A DNA stretch of 64,000 bases, from positions 225,901,199-225,965,198 of the forward strand of contig NC_133663.1 of the NCBI RefSeq assembly GCF_037893015.1. The letters run 5' to 3'. Shown here piece by piece: positions 52,564 to 55,500 of the stretch; within the stretch, counting starts at the first letter, position 1; every line of letters starts with the position of its first letter. The DNA is from Macrotis lagotis (lineage: Eukaryota; Chordata; Mammalia; Peramelemorphia; Peramelidae). The position numbers were made by a program, and so were the translations under genes. The notes under the pieces were generated by a model, which did no database searches, was not told where the DNA came from, and saw only the letters and a program-made list of their open reading frames with translations.

Positions 52564-55500
52564 TTCATTCATTTATTTCTATTTTAGGTTCTCTAATTAA
52601 TTGTGTTCTTATTTACAGGCTCTGTAGGGGTCGCATCAATGATATCTTCCAACTGAATGATAATACATTAGAATTTGTGGGCATCCCCCCCACACTGGCA
52701 CCACCTTATGAGCCACCTGTCACTATATGGATGATTGTATTTGGAGTAGTCATGGGAATTGTGGTTATTGGCATTTTATTCCTAATCTATACTGGAATCA
52801 GAGATCGAAAGAAGTAAGTGGCCTTTTCTAGAGTCTGTATACTTTAATTGTAGTAAGGATTAGAAATTCACTGTCCCTATATTCTAAAGGACCTGTTAGC
52901 TCATTGATGGGGACACGCCCTCTAAGATGTAAATTAGAATAGGTTTTCATTATATCTTGTTGCAAAACCCTGCATCAAGAATATGCCCAACCACTGAGTA
53001 TCTTCCACTCATCCTTGACATATATAAGTATCAATAGGGTTGGTGGACTGAATGAGAAACTGAAAATATGATATAGGGTTTGACAAGTGGTATTTAACTC
53101 AAATTGAAATGGATCATTGGGGGGCAGCATGTTGACTTAGAAAACCATATGCTAACTTTTTTTGCTGTATTACATTTTTATTTATTTTGTTAATTTTTCC
53201 AATGATATTTTAATGTGTTTTGGACTTTTCAGGAGTTTTGCTGAATATGATACATCTGATTTAAAGGGAAAACATTGAACTAGAAATAGGAAGACTTGGG
53301 CTACTGAAAGATGAGAATAACAATAATTTTATTGATTTTATGACCACTTGCAGAAATCAAATAACTGTCCTGAATTTCATGTCCGCCATTTGTAAAATGA
53401 AAAACAGGATCATGAAGGCTCTTAGAGGCATCTAGTTCAATCCTCTCCATTTACAGATGAAAAAGATGAGTTCTAGGAATTAAAATGACCTTTCTCAAGA
53501 TCACACCAGTGGTAAATGATAATGGCAGAATTTGAACCTAGCTCCCTTCATTTTAGAGACAGCATTCTTTACACTGGCCATTGTGTCCTTAATGTATATT
53601 ACCTACCTCTTAGGGTTATTGTGAAGATACTAAAGGCAATGTCTTTGAAAGTCCTTGCCAAACAATTCTATGTGATGAAATGGGCGGGGGGAGTATCTAA
53701 ATTAAGAAACTGTTGGGGACAGCAGGTGCAGTGGATAGAGCACTGGCCCTGGAGTCAGGAGTACCTGAGTTCAAATCTGGCCTCAAGTCACTTAATAATT
53801 ACGTAGCTGTGTGGCCTTGGGCAAGCCACTTAACCCCATTTGCCTTGCAAAAACCTGAAAAAAAAACCCCAAAACTGTTGTTCAGTTATTCAACTGTATC
53901 TAACTTTTTGTGACCACATTTGAGTTTTTCCTTGGCAAAGATGCTGAGGTTGTCATTTCCTTTTCCAGTTCATTCTATAGATGAGAAAACTGAGGTAAAC
54001 AGAGTTAAGTGACTTGCCCAGGGTCATATAGCTAGTCAGAATCTGAGGTCAAATTATTATATCCAATGCTCCATTTAGTTAGCCTTGGACTCAGAAGAAC
54101 AGAATTCAAATTCTAGCTCTGCTTTATAATGAATAATAATAGCTACCATTACATAATGCTTTTTGAATGCTATCTTCATTTGATCCTCACCACAACACTG
54201 GGAGTAGGTACTAATATCTCCATTTTATAGATGATGACAGGTAGATTAAGTAACTTTCTCATGTCATGCAGTAAATATTTATAGAGTAGGATTTGAACTC
54301 AAATCTTCCTGACTGTAGACCCAATAGCCTATACATTGCCTTATCCCTTCTAGTGAAGCCTACAGCTCCTTAAAATGCAGTTTAGTCATTTTTTTCCAGT
54401 TGTATACAACTCTTTGTGAACTCATTTGGGGTTTTCTTGGCAGAGATACTGGAATGGTTTACCACTTCCTTCTCCAGATCATTTTACAGATGAGAAAACT
54501 GAGGCAAGAAAGGCTAAGTGACTTGCCCAGTGTTATACAACTTAGAAGTGTTTGAGGCTATATTTCTAGTCAAGTAATCTTGACTCAAGGGTTGGCATTT
54601 AAACCACTCAATGTTCTAACTGTCTCAAGGTTCCTTAAAATATTGAATTTTTTATTGTATAAAAAAAGTTGCATGGGAATACAAAAAATAATATAAAAAA
54701 AATTGTCAAAATATTTTTGGAAATTTATGGACCCTAAGTTAAGAAATTGTGATCTATATTATGAAGTAGAATGTCAACCTTTATGGACAGAGAATATGTC
54801 ATTTTTTAATTCTTTCATCCCCAGTATTTAATACTTAAGTGATTATTTGAAAATTGTGTCTTATATAGATAAGAGTTTCATGGAGGTTCTTTCTTCTACA
54901 TTATTAGTGAACTACAGGAGAGTTAGTATAGAAGAGCTAGATAGAAAGCCAGCATAGAAGCTAGGGAGACCTGGTTTCTAATTTTGCCTCTGAAAAAAAC
55001 TGACTGTATTATCAACCAGAGTAATTCCTTAATGAGTCAGCCAATTCTGAGACTATAAGTTGCAGGAAATGTACCTGCATGTAGTGATTGTGGAAATTTC
55101 TTCACATAGAAATTCTCTTATTCTCAATGATTTCTCAAACTTTTGGGTCTCAGGACCTTTTAGCACTCTTAAAAATTGTTAAGTACTCTAAAGTGCTTTT
55201 GTTTACAGGGATTATATTTATTGATGTTTACCACATTAGAAATGAAAGCTGATGATATTTTAAATAATTGAAAAAAATAAACTCATATGGTAACAGTATT
55301 TTTATGAAAAAATAATTGAAAATAGAGAGAATTGCATTGTCTTGCTATTGTTTGAAATCTCTTTAATAATCTGCCTTAATAAAAAGATAATTGATTTCTC
55401 CTTCTGCATTCAGACTGATGCAATACATTATTTTTGTTGAACTATATATGAAGAAATTTTTTTCTCAGATAGTCACAAAAAGGAGATCTGTGATAAGCTA

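Noticed and set aside
52500-52817. Open frame starting in the TA microsatellite and running into exon 17
   Set aside because: The upstream part translates the repeat (YIYIYI). The acceptor tacag at 52618 and the match to human ACE2 fix the real exon start.
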